From contig JAHQWG010000043.1 of NCBI GenBank assembly GCA_029856045.1, positions 1 through 64,000 of the forward strand: 64,000 nucleotides of DNA. Reading direction: 5' to 3'. This DNA is from Promethearchaeia archaeon (lineage in GTDB: Archaea; Asgardarchaeota; Lokiarchaeia; Sigyniarchaeales; SOKP01). Shown here piece after piece: positions 1 to 9,492 of this stretch; positions within the stretch are counted from its first letter, which is position 1; every line of letters starts with the position of its first letter. A program made the translations under genes and the position numbers. The notes under the pieces are model-generated. The model did no database searches. It was given only the letters and a program-made list of their open reading frames with translations, and had not been told where the DNA came from.

Positions 1-1257
1 GAATATATAGTATATGGGCTTACTTACATTCAAATCATTGATGTTGATAGTCAATCTACAATTAGTAAAATTCCCACAACTAATTTAAATACATTTGGTA
101 GTTCTACGACTGCGGGAAAAATTGATTTTAGCTCAAAGGGTGTTGGTTATAGATTATTAATTTCTTATGAAGATTTTGATGGAGATAATTACCTTGATCA
201 TGTAGGTTTGTATAATTATTACTCAGAACAAGTTGATATGTGGGTTTATGGTAAAGAATTCATAGTATATAGCGGAAATTCGGCAGATAATGATTCAATT
301 ATTTTGTTTAGAAAATTATTTGGAAACACAGATGTACCATCGAGTAGTACTTCAAATCAAAATAAACTTAAAATGCCATTTGCATCAATTGGAGATTGCA
401 ATAATGATGGAATATTAGATGTAATAATCGGATTACAGGCAGAGAGTTATGGATCTGGTTGGGGGGATTACTGTAAAGGATCAGAAATAAGGTTTTATGA
501 TATTTCTAGCAGTGATGAAAATAATGCAATTGAACTAACTGAATATTATTGGGAACTAGATCCTTTTAGCTGTCTTATGCCTTATTATACGCCATCATAT
601 GAATTTTTTGATTCTATTGAAAATATTGGAGATATAAATGGAGATAACAAAGGTGAGACTCTTATTGAGCGTAATTCATATATAAAAACAACGACTCAAT
701 ATTATACTGCAGTTCCGACTACTGAAATATTTGATGTAATTAATCGAACTATGCTTTATAGATTTAAGATGGATATTGACTCTATATTTCCAATTATTGA
801 TTTAAATGAAGATGGAAAAAAAGAACTTTTAGTTAGTAGTGGCGAATTAATATTCTGTGTAAATTCAAAATTTAAGATTCAAATTTTAAACCCACTGGAT
901 GAACAAGCACTAACTTCGCATAATTTTAACATTGAATGGGAGACAGATTCAAATTATGATTTTTTCGAAGTTTTCGTAGAAGGAATTAGTCAGGGATCTA
1001 CAACATCAAAAATTATTCCTGTTTCTTTAAGTTCTGGGTGGAAACAAATTAATATCGTTATGTATGATAGAAGTGGTTTAATTATAGCTATTAATACAAT
1101 AAACGTATTAGTTGCCCCTAATTTAATTCAATATATTTTAACTTTTGTTATTGTTGGTGTAGCTGTTGGAGGTTTCATTGTTTATAGGCGATTTAGGAAA
1201 AAAGAAAAAGAAATGGTTTTAATTGATAAAAAAATCAATGAAGGAGGGAAAAAATAG
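1..1257 (+). CDS. Partial surface protein with FG-GAP/VCBS-like calcium-binding repeats and C-terminal TM helix (N-terminus outside window)
   Basis: Frame 1 is open from base 1; repeats DFDGDNYLDHV, DCNNDGILDVIIG, DINGDNKGE, DLNEDGKKELLV; TM LIQYILTFVIVGVAVGGFIVYRRF then a charged tail. Confidence 0.7.
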   Translation, partial: EYIVYGLTYIQIIDVDSQSTISKIPTTNLNTFGSSTTAGKIDFSSKGVGYRLLISYEDFDGDNYLDHVGLYNYYSEQVDMWVYGKEFIVYSGNSADNDSIILFRKLFGNTDVPSSSTSNQNKLKMPFASIGDCNNDGILDVIIGLQAESYGSGWGDYCKGSEIRFYDISSSDENNAIELTEYYWELDPFSCLMPYYTPSYEFFDSIENIGDINGDNKGETLIERNSYIKTTTQYYTAVPTTEIFDVINRTMLYRFKMDIDSIFPIIDLNEDGKKELLVSSGELIFCVNSKFKIQILNPLDEQALTSHNFNIEWETDSNYDFFEVFVEGISQGSTTSKIIPVSLSSGWKQINIVMYDRSGLIIAINTINVLVAPNLIQYILTFVIVGVAVGGFIVYRRFRKKEKEMVLIDKKINEGGKK

Positions 1258-2223
1258 ATGACACAAAAAAAAATGAAAATCAATTATGAAGTATGGAGTG
1301 AAAGATTAACGAAAATATATGGAGATGGAAAAGAAAAGTTAGAAGCGGTATCAAAAATTGATCTCCGTGTAGCACCTGGGATTCATGGATTTCTTGGACC
1401 AAATGGAGCTGGAAAAACAACTACTTATAATATGTTGGTAGGTGCTATTTCAATTACGGAAGGAGAGGCTAAAATAAGAGAACTAAAAGCTGGGTCTGTT
1501 GCCGCTAAACAACTAATTGGCTTTCTCCCCCAAGATCCAGTTTTTTATGAGGATATGGCTGGTGAAGATTATTTAATATACATGGGACAATTAGGTGGTT
1601 TACAAGCAAAAGAAGCAAAAAGAAAAGCTCAAGAATGGTTAAATTATTTTGACCTCTTTAATGAAAGAGAAAGGGAAATTGGGAAATATTCTGGTGGCAT
1701 GAAGCAAAAGATTGGTATTGCAGCAGCCTTAATACATGATCCCAAAGTTTTAATCTTAGATGAACCCACGGCTAATTTAGATCCACTTGGGAGAGTAGAT
1801 GTTATCCAAAAAATTAAAGAATTATCAGAAAAAGTTAGCGTATTTGTTTCAAGCCATATTTTATCTGAAATTGAGCAAATGTGTGAAGATGTTACAATGA
1901 TAAACCATGGTAAAATTGTTGTATCTGATTCAATTAAGAATATAAAGAAAAGCTTTGTTAGTAATTTATATATTTTAGATACTGATATGAATGAAAAATT
2001 CTTGGAAATTTTGAAAAATGAGGATTTTATCTCAAAAGCAAGAATTGAAGAAATCGATGGTAAAATTCACATCATCCCCAAAGATCCAGAAAAACTGAGA
2101 AAAATAATACCCAAAATGCTAATTGAAAATAAGGCTACATTATTAAGCTTCCATCAACCTGAGTTATCATTACAAGATATTTTTATGGAAATTATGTCAA
2201 AAAAGGAGGATGATGAGAAATGA
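1258..2223 (+). CDS. ABC transporter ATP-binding protein
   Basis: Walker A GPNGAGKTT, signature YSGGMKQKIGIA, Walker B VLILDEPTANLDP; overlaps next gene start. Confidence 0.95.
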   Translation: MTQKKMKINYEVWSERLTKIYGDGKEKLEAVSKIDLRVAPGIHGFLGPNGAGKTTTYNMLVGAISITEGEAKIRELKAGSVAAKQLIGFLPQDPVFYEDMAGEDYLIYMGQLGGLQAKEAKRKAQEWLNYFDLFNEREREIGKYSGGMKQKIGIAAALIHDPKVLILDEPTANLDPLGRVDVIQKIKELSEKVSVFVSSHILSEIEQMCEDVTMINHGKIVVSDSIKNIKKSFVSNLYILDTDMNEKFLEILKNEDFISKARIEEIDGKIHIIPKDPEKLRKIIPKMLIENKATLLSFHQPELSLQDIFMEIMSKKEDDEK

Positions 2224-3251
2224 AAAATGAACAATCAAGCCCTACTAAAGAAATTAAGCCTGGAGCTAAGAAATTAAATAATAAATTCTTTGAATCACTG
2301 AAAACTTGGTTTGGTAAATATATTTCAATAAAAACATTTATAATAATTAGAAAAACGTTTTTTGATATATGTTCACTAAAAAAAATTATAATAACTATTA
2401 TCGCAATGCTATCTCTTCCATTTATCTTTATGCTCATGCCAACGGGTATCGATTTCGGTTTAATCTCATCACATCACGCTGCAACAATAATAGGTATAGC
2501 AATTCTTTTTCCTGTATTCTTTTGGACTCTGGGAATTGCATATACAGCTATTATCGGAACTTCTGGATCACATCTTATTGCTGAAGAAGTAAGTTCAGGG
2601 ACAATGCTGATATTAGTGAGTAAGCCAATTAGTCGTATTAAAATTTTCTTGGGTAAATATTTAGCAGTCATTTTCTTTGGAATGTTAATAAGTTTTATTT
2701 CCATCTTTACAATTGGATGGAGTGGAGTATTAATAAAGTCAGGAAATATTGACCATTTTATTAGCTTAATACCATTCTTAACTGCTTTGTATCTCTATAG
2801 TGTTTTTATCGTATTTTTATTCACAAGTATTACAATGGCGTTTTCTTCGATATTCAAAAAATCAAGAACTGCATCGATAGTTGTATTGATATTAATAATT
2901 TTATCATTTCTTGCCTTTATGATAATTAGAACTCTTACAGGTGCTTTATATGGAATGTTCCAAATTTATCACTTCGATCTTGGTTATCATTTAGGAAATG
3001 TTTTTGTTCTATTTATTGAAACATTGAATGCTATTCCACCCTCAGCAGCTTGGCAAAGTTTTTTCGGACAAATGACCGGAGTATATAGCCTAACTTCAAC
3101 TATAGACCCTGATCAAGGAATAAACCTTGGTGGTTTAGAAAAAACAAATTATTATTTGCCGGTTTTTTCACTATTGATTTGGATTTTAATCGCTGCACTA
3201 CTTTTGTTCTTTGGTATATGGAGTCTAAAGAGACGAGAAATATCCGTTTAA
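2220..3251 (+). CDS. ABC-2 type transporter permease
   Basis: Multi-TM; motif EEVSSGTMLILVSKPISRIKIFLGKYLA typical of ABC-2 permeases; overlaps the ATPase gene. Confidence 0.85.
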   Translation: MKNEQSSPTKEIKPGAKKLNNKFFESLKTWFGKYISIKTFIIIRKTFFDICSLKKIIITIIAMLSLPFIFMLMPTGIDFGLISSHHAATIIGIAILFPVFFWTLGIAYTAIIGTSGSHLIAEEVSSGTMLILVSKPISRIKIFLGKYLAVIFFGMLISFISIFTIGWSGVLIKSGNIDHFISLIPFLTALYLYSVFIVFLFTSITMAFSSIFKKSRTASIVVLILIILSFLAFMIIRTLTGALYGMFQIYHFDLGYHLGNVFVLFIETLNAIPPSAAWQSFFGQMTGVYSLTSTIDPDQGINLGGLEKTNYYLPVFSLLIWILIAALLLFFGIWSLKRREISV

Positions 3252-3361
3252 ATTCTAATTCAATTCCTTTTTTTTTTAATTTCAATTCTTTAATCTTTTT
3301 TAACTAGGTAAAATGAATTTAAATCATTGAAAAAAAATGAAAATAAGAAAAAATTTTATTA

Positions 3362-5029
3362 TTATTTTTTAGCTTTCTTTTTCTTTTCAGCAATTCTAAA
3401 TGATTTTAATTCTTGAGAAAGTCGGCTTCTAGATTGTCCTTTAGCTGCCATATAACTTGCTTTTGGAGATGCTGCAACTTCTTTTTGTTCAGATTCCATT
3501 TCTTCTAATTCATCATCTAAAAATTCTAAACTCTCAGAAAATGCGTTTTGCGAATAATCGGCGCCTATAGACTTCAAACGATTTAACTCATTTAACATTT
3601 CACTTTTTAATCCGCTTAATTGCTTTTTAGACTTATCTGCTTTACCTGCATAATAAGATGTACCTGCAGATTGAATATTCATCATGGCATTAAGCTTTTG
3701 ATCGTATTTAGCTACAAATTCATTTTCATCTTTTGTGATTTTTACTCTATCATTAATAACTCGTAATCTTTTACGTCCATCTTTATCTTTATATTCCACT
3801 TGTAATTGAATCGGAATTTCTTCTTTTTTAGCTTCTTTAATAACTTTTGGTGCTTCTAATTCAATAAATAATTCCCGGTCTTCAGTTATTGCTCCTAAAT
3901 TAACTTCAGATTCTTTTACTGTTTCTTTAGAACTGAATGCTCCTGTAATATTTCTTATATTTATTATTTTTGGAGTGATAATCTTAACTTTTACATCTTT
4001 ACCAAGATATTTGGTCTGCCTTAATTGTGTAAAAATAGACTCCATTTCTTGACTTGAAACTAAAAATAATTTTCCTCCCGTTTTATCAGTTAATTTCCCT
4101 AAAATTTGTAAACCCATTTCATTATTATCACCATGTGTAGATACTCCTACTACATCAACAACGATATTTAATTGATTGCATAATTCTGACATCTTTTCAT
4201 AAAATTTTTCAGCTCCCACACTTGTACCAGATAAATTTCCAACTCCTTGATTTGCTAATCCATCTGTTAAAAGAGTTATTCTCCCAGTAGATTGAAATTT
4301 TTCAAATGAATTTATTCCAAAATATAAGGCAGGTCCTAATGCAGTCATATCCATAGACCTTAATTCTTGAACTTTTCTAACCCATCCATCAGCAAATTCT
4401 CCTATTGAACCTAACCGTTCTTTAACAATGGATTTTTTTAATTGTTCTTTCATTTTCCCCAAGTTGAATAATAAATCACCACTAAACCTTATTGGGTCTT
4501 TATCATGCCTTAAATAATAATAAACTGAACTTTCAAATGCAATAAGGATATATTTAGTAGTTGGAGAATTTAGTTTGAAATCCTTTATTGTTTGAATAAG
4601 CGATTTTTTGACAGCCTCAATCTTTGCCCCACTCATACTTCCTGAAATATCTATGATGGAGATATATAATTCTCCCTCTATTGCTCCTACTTTAGTAATC
4701 TCTTCTTCCGTTTTTGGTTCTTTTTTAATAATATCCTCAATTATAAAATCAATATCATCTGGAAAGGATTCTACAATTTGTTCTTTATCAATAACATTAA
4801 CGGTTCCGCAATATTCGCATTTATAATAAGTCCCAATTTTAGAATCTTCCTGAATTAATTCTATATTAGTTAAAATAGCTCCACATTGACTGCATCTTAT
4901 GGGTTCTGTAGTTATTTTCTTTTTTGCCTTAGTCTTTAAACCCTTGAAATTAATTGAATAAATATAAGGATATAAACTAGGTTTGGAAGGAGATTTTTCT
5001 AAAAATTTATCAAATGATCTTTTAAACAT
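3362..5029 (-). CDS. vWA-domain protein with N-terminal zinc ribbon
   Basis: CSQCGAILT...YKCEYCGTVN zinc ribbon; MIDAS-like DISGSMSG; LLTDGLANQG. Confidence 0.8.
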   Translation of the reverse strand: MFKRSFDKFLEKSPSKPSLYPYIYSINFKGLKTKAKKKITTEPIRCSQCGAILTNIELIQEDSKIGTYYKCEYCGTVNVIDKEQIVESFPDDIDFIIEDIIKKEPKTEEEITKVGAIEGELYISIIDISGSMSGAKIEAVKKSLIQTIKDFKLNSPTTKYILIAFESSVYYYLRHDKDPIRFSGDLLFNLGKMKEQLKKSIVKERLGSIGEFADGWVRKVQELRSMDMTALGPALYFGINSFEKFQSTGRITLLTDGLANQGVGNLSGTSVGAEKFYEKMSELCNQLNIVVDVVGVSTHGDNNEMGLQILGKLTDKTGGKLFLVSSQEMESIFTQLRQTKYLGKDVKVKIITPKIINIRNITGAFSSKETVKESEVNLGAITEDRELFIELEAPKVIKEAKKEEIPIQLQVEYKDKDGRKRLRVINDRVKITKDENEFVAKYDQKLNAMMNIQSAGTSYYAGKADKSKKQLSGLKSEMLNELNRLKSIGADYSQNAFSESLEFLDDELEEMESEQKEVAASPKASYMAAKGQSRSRLSQELKSFRIAEKKKKAKK

Positions 5030-5205
5030 ATTTTTCTCACACTAAAAATTGAACTTCCTTTTTATTCATAATAAAAAGTTTTAGAATTTAAATTTAAGTT
5101 AGAAAAAAGTATATTTTATTACAAGGTTTCAAACAATATACTATTAACATGATTTTATTCATTTTTACTAAAAATTTACTTATCTATCCCAAATAAAAAA
5201 TTAAT

Positions 5206-6063
5206 ATGATATTTATGAAAGAATTTAAAACAATTAAAATTGAAGAAAGAAACGATGGAATCTCAATCATCACATTAAACAGACCTGAAAGGTTAAATGC
5301 ACTAAATTTTGAAATGATGGAAGAACTCTATGATTACATAACTCTTTTAGAAAATAATTTTAAAATACGTGTCGTTATCTTAACCGGTGAAGGGCGTGCA
5401 TTCTCAGCTGGACTTGATTTAAAAGATAGTAGAGTCGTTATTATGAAGAAAGTTCCCGAAGAATTCCAGAGATTTAAACACCTGCTGGCAAAAGATAAAA
5501 CTAAGAGAATGATAATTGGACAAAAAATTATGACCGATATATTAATTAAGCTTAGAAAAATTCCACAACCCATAATAGCGGCAGTTAAAGGAGCTGCTCA
5601 TGGTGCAGCTTTTGGACTTGCACTTGCTTCTGACATTCGAATAGCAGGAGAAAGTGCTTATTTTTGTAATGCATTCATAAAAATAGGCGTTTCAGGTGCA
5701 GATTGTGGGAGTTCATATTGGCTCCCGCGGCTGATCGGTTATTCAAAAGCTGCAGAAATTATTTATACTGGAAGAAATGTTGAAGCAAAAGAAGCTGATC
5801 GGATAGGTCTTGTCTCGAAAGTAGTTCCTGATAGTAAAATTATTGAGGAATCAATAAAAATGGCAAAAGAAATATTTAATAAAAGTCCTATGGGAATACG
5901 ATTTACAAAGGACGCATTAAATATGAATATTGATGCACCATCTTTTGAGTCAGCAATAAAACTGGAAAATAGAACTCAAACACTTTTACTGAATACTAAC
6001 GACGCTATGGAAGGAATGTTTTCTTTTCTGGAAAGAAGAGACCCAAAATATGATGAATGGTAA
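5206..6063 (+). CDS. Enoyl-CoA hydratase/isomerase family protein
   Basis: LNRPERLNALN, GEGRAFSAGLDL, AAVKGAAHGAAFGLALASDIRIA crotonase motifs. Confidence 0.93.
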   Translation: MIFMKEFKTIKIEERNDGISIITLNRPERLNALNFEMMEELYDYITLLENNFKIRVVILTGEGRAFSAGLDLKDSRVVIMKKVPEEFQRFKHLLAKDKTKRMIIGQKIMTDILIKLRKIPQPIIAAVKGAAHGAAFGLALASDIRIAGESAYFCNAFIKIGVSGADCGSSYWLPRLIGYSKAAEIIYTGRNVEAKEADRIGLVSKVVPDSKIIEESIKMAKEIFNKSPMGIRFTKDALNMNIDAPSFESAIKLENRTQTLLLNTNDAMEGMFSFLERRDPKYDEW

Positions 6064-6192
6064 ATTCTTGACTTTTAAAATCTCTTATTACTTCAAAAAT
6101 ATATTCAATGAGCTAATTTAGATTCTATTAATCTAAAAATATTTAAATTAATAGAAGAACGGATGACTAAATTACATAAGTGATGTTATATT

Positions 6193-6828
6193 ATGAAGGT
6201 TGAGTTATTATCAATTACTTCCAATCCTGAAAAATTAATAGAAATTGCAGGACGTACATCTCATTTATCCTTCAATAGACAAGGAAAAAAATCTGAGAAA
6301 AATTTTATTAAAATGCTTATTAAAAGAGGGCATACTTCTGTATTAGAACATGCTTATGCTACTTTTAACATTTCTGGTGTATCGAGAGTATTAACTCATC
6401 AATTAGTTAGGCATAGATTGTGTTCATTTACTCAACAATCACAAAGATATGTATCTGAGCTTAATTTTAAATACATTGAACCGGATTCTATAAAAAAAAA
6501 TTCAAAAGCCCATTCTCTTTTTATTAAATTTATGGAAGAGGCAAGAAGAGTTTATTCAGAATTAAAAAATCTAGAAATAAGAAATGAAGATGCAAGATTT
6601 ATGTTACCTAATGCTATTGAAAGCCAAATTGTAGTTTCTGCAAATTTTAGAGAATGGCGTAATATAATAGAACTTCGTGGCAATATAGGTGCACAATGGG
6701 AAATAAGAAAATTAGTAATTAAGATTTTAAAACAATTAAAAAAAAATGCTCCTACTGCTTTTGAAGATTTTGAAATTGATCAAGAAAAGTCAACTATAAG
6801 AAAAATCAAAAATAATTTCCAAAATTAA
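6193..6828 (+). CDS. thyX: FAD-dependent thymidylate synthase
   Basis: ThyX motif RHRLCSFTQQSQRY; HTSVLEHAYATFNISGVSR. Confidence 0.93.
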   Translation: MKVELLSITSNPEKLIEIAGRTSHLSFNRQGKKSEKNFIKMLIKRGHTSVLEHAYATFNISGVSRVLTHQLVRHRLCSFTQQSQRYVSELNFKYIEPDSIKKNSKAHSLFIKFMEEARRVYSELKNLEIRNEDARFMLPNAIESQIVVSANFREWRNIIELRGNIGAQWEIRKLVIKILKQLKKNAPTAFEDFEIDQEKSTIRKIKNNFQN

Positions 6829-6857
6829 AATCGTTTAATTGTAAAAGGTTAAAAAAT

Positions 6858-7088
6858 TCACAGAAAAAGATACTCTTTTAATTCAGGCTTTAACTCAGAT
6901 ATACTAAAAGCATTATTCCATACCGGAACATCTTTCATTACTTCTCCAAATTTATTTAAATACTTTTTAGAGAATTGTATGACAAAAAAGTGTTCCCAAA
7001 CATAAGATTGCTCGATAAAATCCGTGTTTCGAACCAAATCACGAAAATTTTCCTTCTCTATTTCATCCCTATCATACCTTAATCTCAC
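6858..7088 (-). CDS. Hypothetical small protein
   Basis: Intact 76-aa ORF in the gap between genes; no recognised family. Confidence 0.45.
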   Translation of the reverse strand: MRLRYDRDEIEKENFRDLVRNTDFIEQSYVWEHFFVIQFSKKYLNKFGEVMKDVPVWNNAFSISELKPELKEYLFL

Positions 7089-7131
7089 AACTTTAATTTT
7101 TTCTCACCTTTTATATTGAATTCTTCTTTTT

Positions 7132-7557
7132 TTAATCCTTTCTAGGAGAAATAAAATCTCCATCTATTACAACATTTAACTTATCATTATTATTAATTAT
7201 TAAACTCAACAAATTTGCTCGATTCACTTCTATAAGCTCCACAAGATCATCAATTTTAATTCTTGCTACCTCTCTAATAACATTTTTAATATCATTAAGC
7301 TTGGTTATATCCTCTTTTGTTGATATGATTTCACGTCTTATTCCCGCCACATCTATTCCATATACATTTTTTATATCTTCTAAATTATCATTTATCCATG
7401 TTTTAATGATGAAATTAATAACTCCAGACTGACTTTTTCCAAGAGTTCCAACTAAATTCTTTACAATTTTGCTATAGAATATATCCAAATTTGCAGTAAT
7501 TCTGTCGGATACTATAGTTTTTTCTATTGAATCATCAACAAATTCTTTTTCAGACAT
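7132..7557 (-). CDS. Hypothetical protein
   Basis: Intact 141-aa ORF, typical local codon usage. Confidence 0.55.
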   Translation of the reverse strand: MSEKEFVDDSIEKTIVSDRITANLDIFYSKIVKNLVGTLGKSQSGVINFIIKTWINDNLEDIKNVYGIDVAGIRREIISTKEDITKLNDIKNVIREVARIKIDDLVELIEVNRANLLSLIINNNDKLNVVIDGDFISPRKD

Positions 7558-7642
7558 TATTTTTCATTAATTTTTTTTTTTAATTTAATTGTTTTTTTTT
7601 AACCGACAATATTTGGAAACAAATTTTCATATATAAATCTTT

Positions 7643-7669
7643 GCATCAGATATGATGCAGATCCGATGC
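7643..7669. promoter_or_regulatory. Candidate operator: inverted repeat GCATC-N6-GATGC plus a third GATGC copy
   Basis: GCATCAGATATGATGCAGATCCGATGC between TATA-like tracts upstream of the 7742 ORF. Confidence 0.35.
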
Positions 7670-7741
7670 ATTTATATATTATAAGCGTGATATATGGATC
7701 GTACAAAAATTTTTATATCAGAAATAAATTTTTGTTAGAGG

Positions 7742-8368
7742 TTGTGTGGTTGTATGTTAGAATTGGCTAATACAAAGGAAAGGATTATTGTAGAGATAAT
7801 TAATAAAGGGCAGTTGCATCTTGAGGATCTTGGTGTTCCGAAAAAGATATCGGTATATACATCATCAATTATGTTTCGATATTTAGAGGAGGGGAGAATT
7901 CCTCAGAGTATTTTGAATTATTTCGTTGCTGCTTTATATGTTGCCCAGCGTCATCCATTATCTTTCCCGATGCACAGGAAGAAGTCGAAATTTTGTGATT
8001 TATATATGATTGAGGAAGGTTCTTTAGATTATTGTGTTAATGAGATAGTTAGGGTATTGGGTTTCAGAAAGATTTTGGACGATAAGAATTATCCATATTT
8101 TTTGGACCCGCTTGATTTAGGTTTGAAGATTATTAAGAATATGGTTGAGAAGGAATGTCAGGAGGAGTTGGTGCATTTTTTTAGAAGCAGTATTCTGGTA
8201 GATGCACAATTTTTGAGTGAGAAATTAACTACGATGGTAATTTTTGAGATGCGAGTTTTCCACGATGAGTTATTTCGGCAGATTTATGAGATTATTTACG
8301 GGCTTGTATCGGATGAGTTGAAGGAATATAATAATTACGTGAAGTTGCAAAAGGAAGTTTTTATTTAA
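7742..8368 (+). CDS. Hypothetical protein with atypical codon usage (ATG start probably at 7754)
   Basis: 208-aa ORF rich in G-ending codons (GAG, AAG, TTG), unlike neighbours. Confidence 0.65.
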   Translation: MCGCMLELANTKERIIVEIINKGQLHLEDLGVPKKISVYTSSIMFRYLEEGRIPQSILNYFVAALYVAQRHPLSFPMHRKKSKFCDLYMIEEGSLDYCVNEIVRVLGFRKILDDKNYPYFLDPLDLGLKIIKNMVEKECQEELVHFFRSSILVDAQFLSEKLTTMVIFEMRVFHDELFRQIYEIIYGLVSDELKEYNNYVKLQKEVFI

Positions 8369-8465
8369 CTCTTTTTTTCTTTTTTTAAGTAGATTATTTA
8401 ATCTTTTATCATAAAAACATTTATATATTTTAGTTTAACTTTGTTTTACAACCAATAATAATGAA

Positions 8466-9491
8466 TTGGTGTATTTTATGAGCAAATCTAAAAAAGAATA
8501 TTATGTCCGAGATTTAATTATCGATGATGAATATGGTATAATTGATTCTAATGTTTCAATTCAAGATGCTGCTAAAAAAATGAAGGAGCTAGGAGTGCCG
8601 GATTTAGTGGTTGTTGAAAAGGAGTCAAACAAGGTCCTTGGGGTTATAGCAGATTTTGATATAGTTCAGAATGTAGTTGCAGAAGGTATTGATCCAAAAT
8701 CTGCAAAGGTTATTTCAGCAATGTATACAATTACTTCTGTATCATTAGACACTCCGGTTTCCGAAGCATTTACAAGGATGCGAGATTTACAAGTTAATGT
8801 AGTTCCCGTGGTTGATAAAGAAAAACTTATTGGGGTATGTACAATTCAAGACTGTTGGGATTATATTCCAGATGTAAGTGAAGATGAAATAGGTCTTATT
8901 CCAGTTGCAGATCCAAAAAACGCAGAATTCTGGTTTACAAGTGTATGTTCAATTTTAGCGTTCGTCTTGGGTATCCTTTTACCTCTTGTTGGAGTTTTTG
9001 GATACTTTTCAGCAAATCAAACAGATCTTATGAATTTTTTTGGCATGGCTGAAGTTAGAGGAGGAGAAATTACTTTTTATTTATTTGAAGCGCGTGGCAC
9101 GGATTTCTTTGTTCCTTTAAGTAACTTAATAACTAGAAATGGTATTATATGGGCAATATTAGTTACTTGTAGTTTCTTAATACTAATTATTGGTATTATA
9201 GGTTTATTCTCTTTAATTTATACAAGTTTTTCTGATGCTAGGAATATTAAAACGGGGCGTATTGTACGAAAAGTGATTCCATGGTTAATTATCGTTTTTC
9301 TAATCCTTGAATGGGTGTTTTTCATTGTTGGATTTATGACTGTAGCACCTCCTGTTAATGTATTGGTTGATGGCGTTGGGTTATTTATGTCAATTATTTC
9401 AGTGATACTATTTCTTCTGGCTATCAATCGTGACTATTTGTTCCGTCAAAAAGGAACATCTAAGTCCATTACAGATGAGGTGTCGATGTAA
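8466..9491 (+). CDS. CBS-domain protein with C-terminal multi-TM region (likely start 8478)
   Basis: Two CBS-like repeats (VSIQDAAKKMKELGVPDLVVVE...; TPVSEAFTRMRDLQVNVVPVVDKEKLIGVCTIQD) then four or so TM helices. Confidence 0.8.
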   Translation: MVYFMSKSKKEYYVRDLIIDDEYGIIDSNVSIQDAAKKMKELGVPDLVVVEKESNKVLGVIADFDIVQNVVAEGIDPKSAKVISAMYTITSVSLDTPVSEAFTRMRDLQVNVVPVVDKEKLIGVCTIQDCWDYIPDVSEDEIGLIPVADPKNAEFWFTSVCSILAFVLGILLPLVGVFGYFSANQTDLMNFFGMAEVRGGEITFYLFEARGTDFFVPLSNLITRNGIIWAILVTCSFLILIIGIIGLFSLIYTSFSDARNIKTGRIVRKVIPWLIIVFLILEWVFFIVGFMTVAPPVNVLVDGVGLFMSIISVILFLLAINRDYLFRQKGTSKSITDEVSM

Positions 9492-9492
9492 G

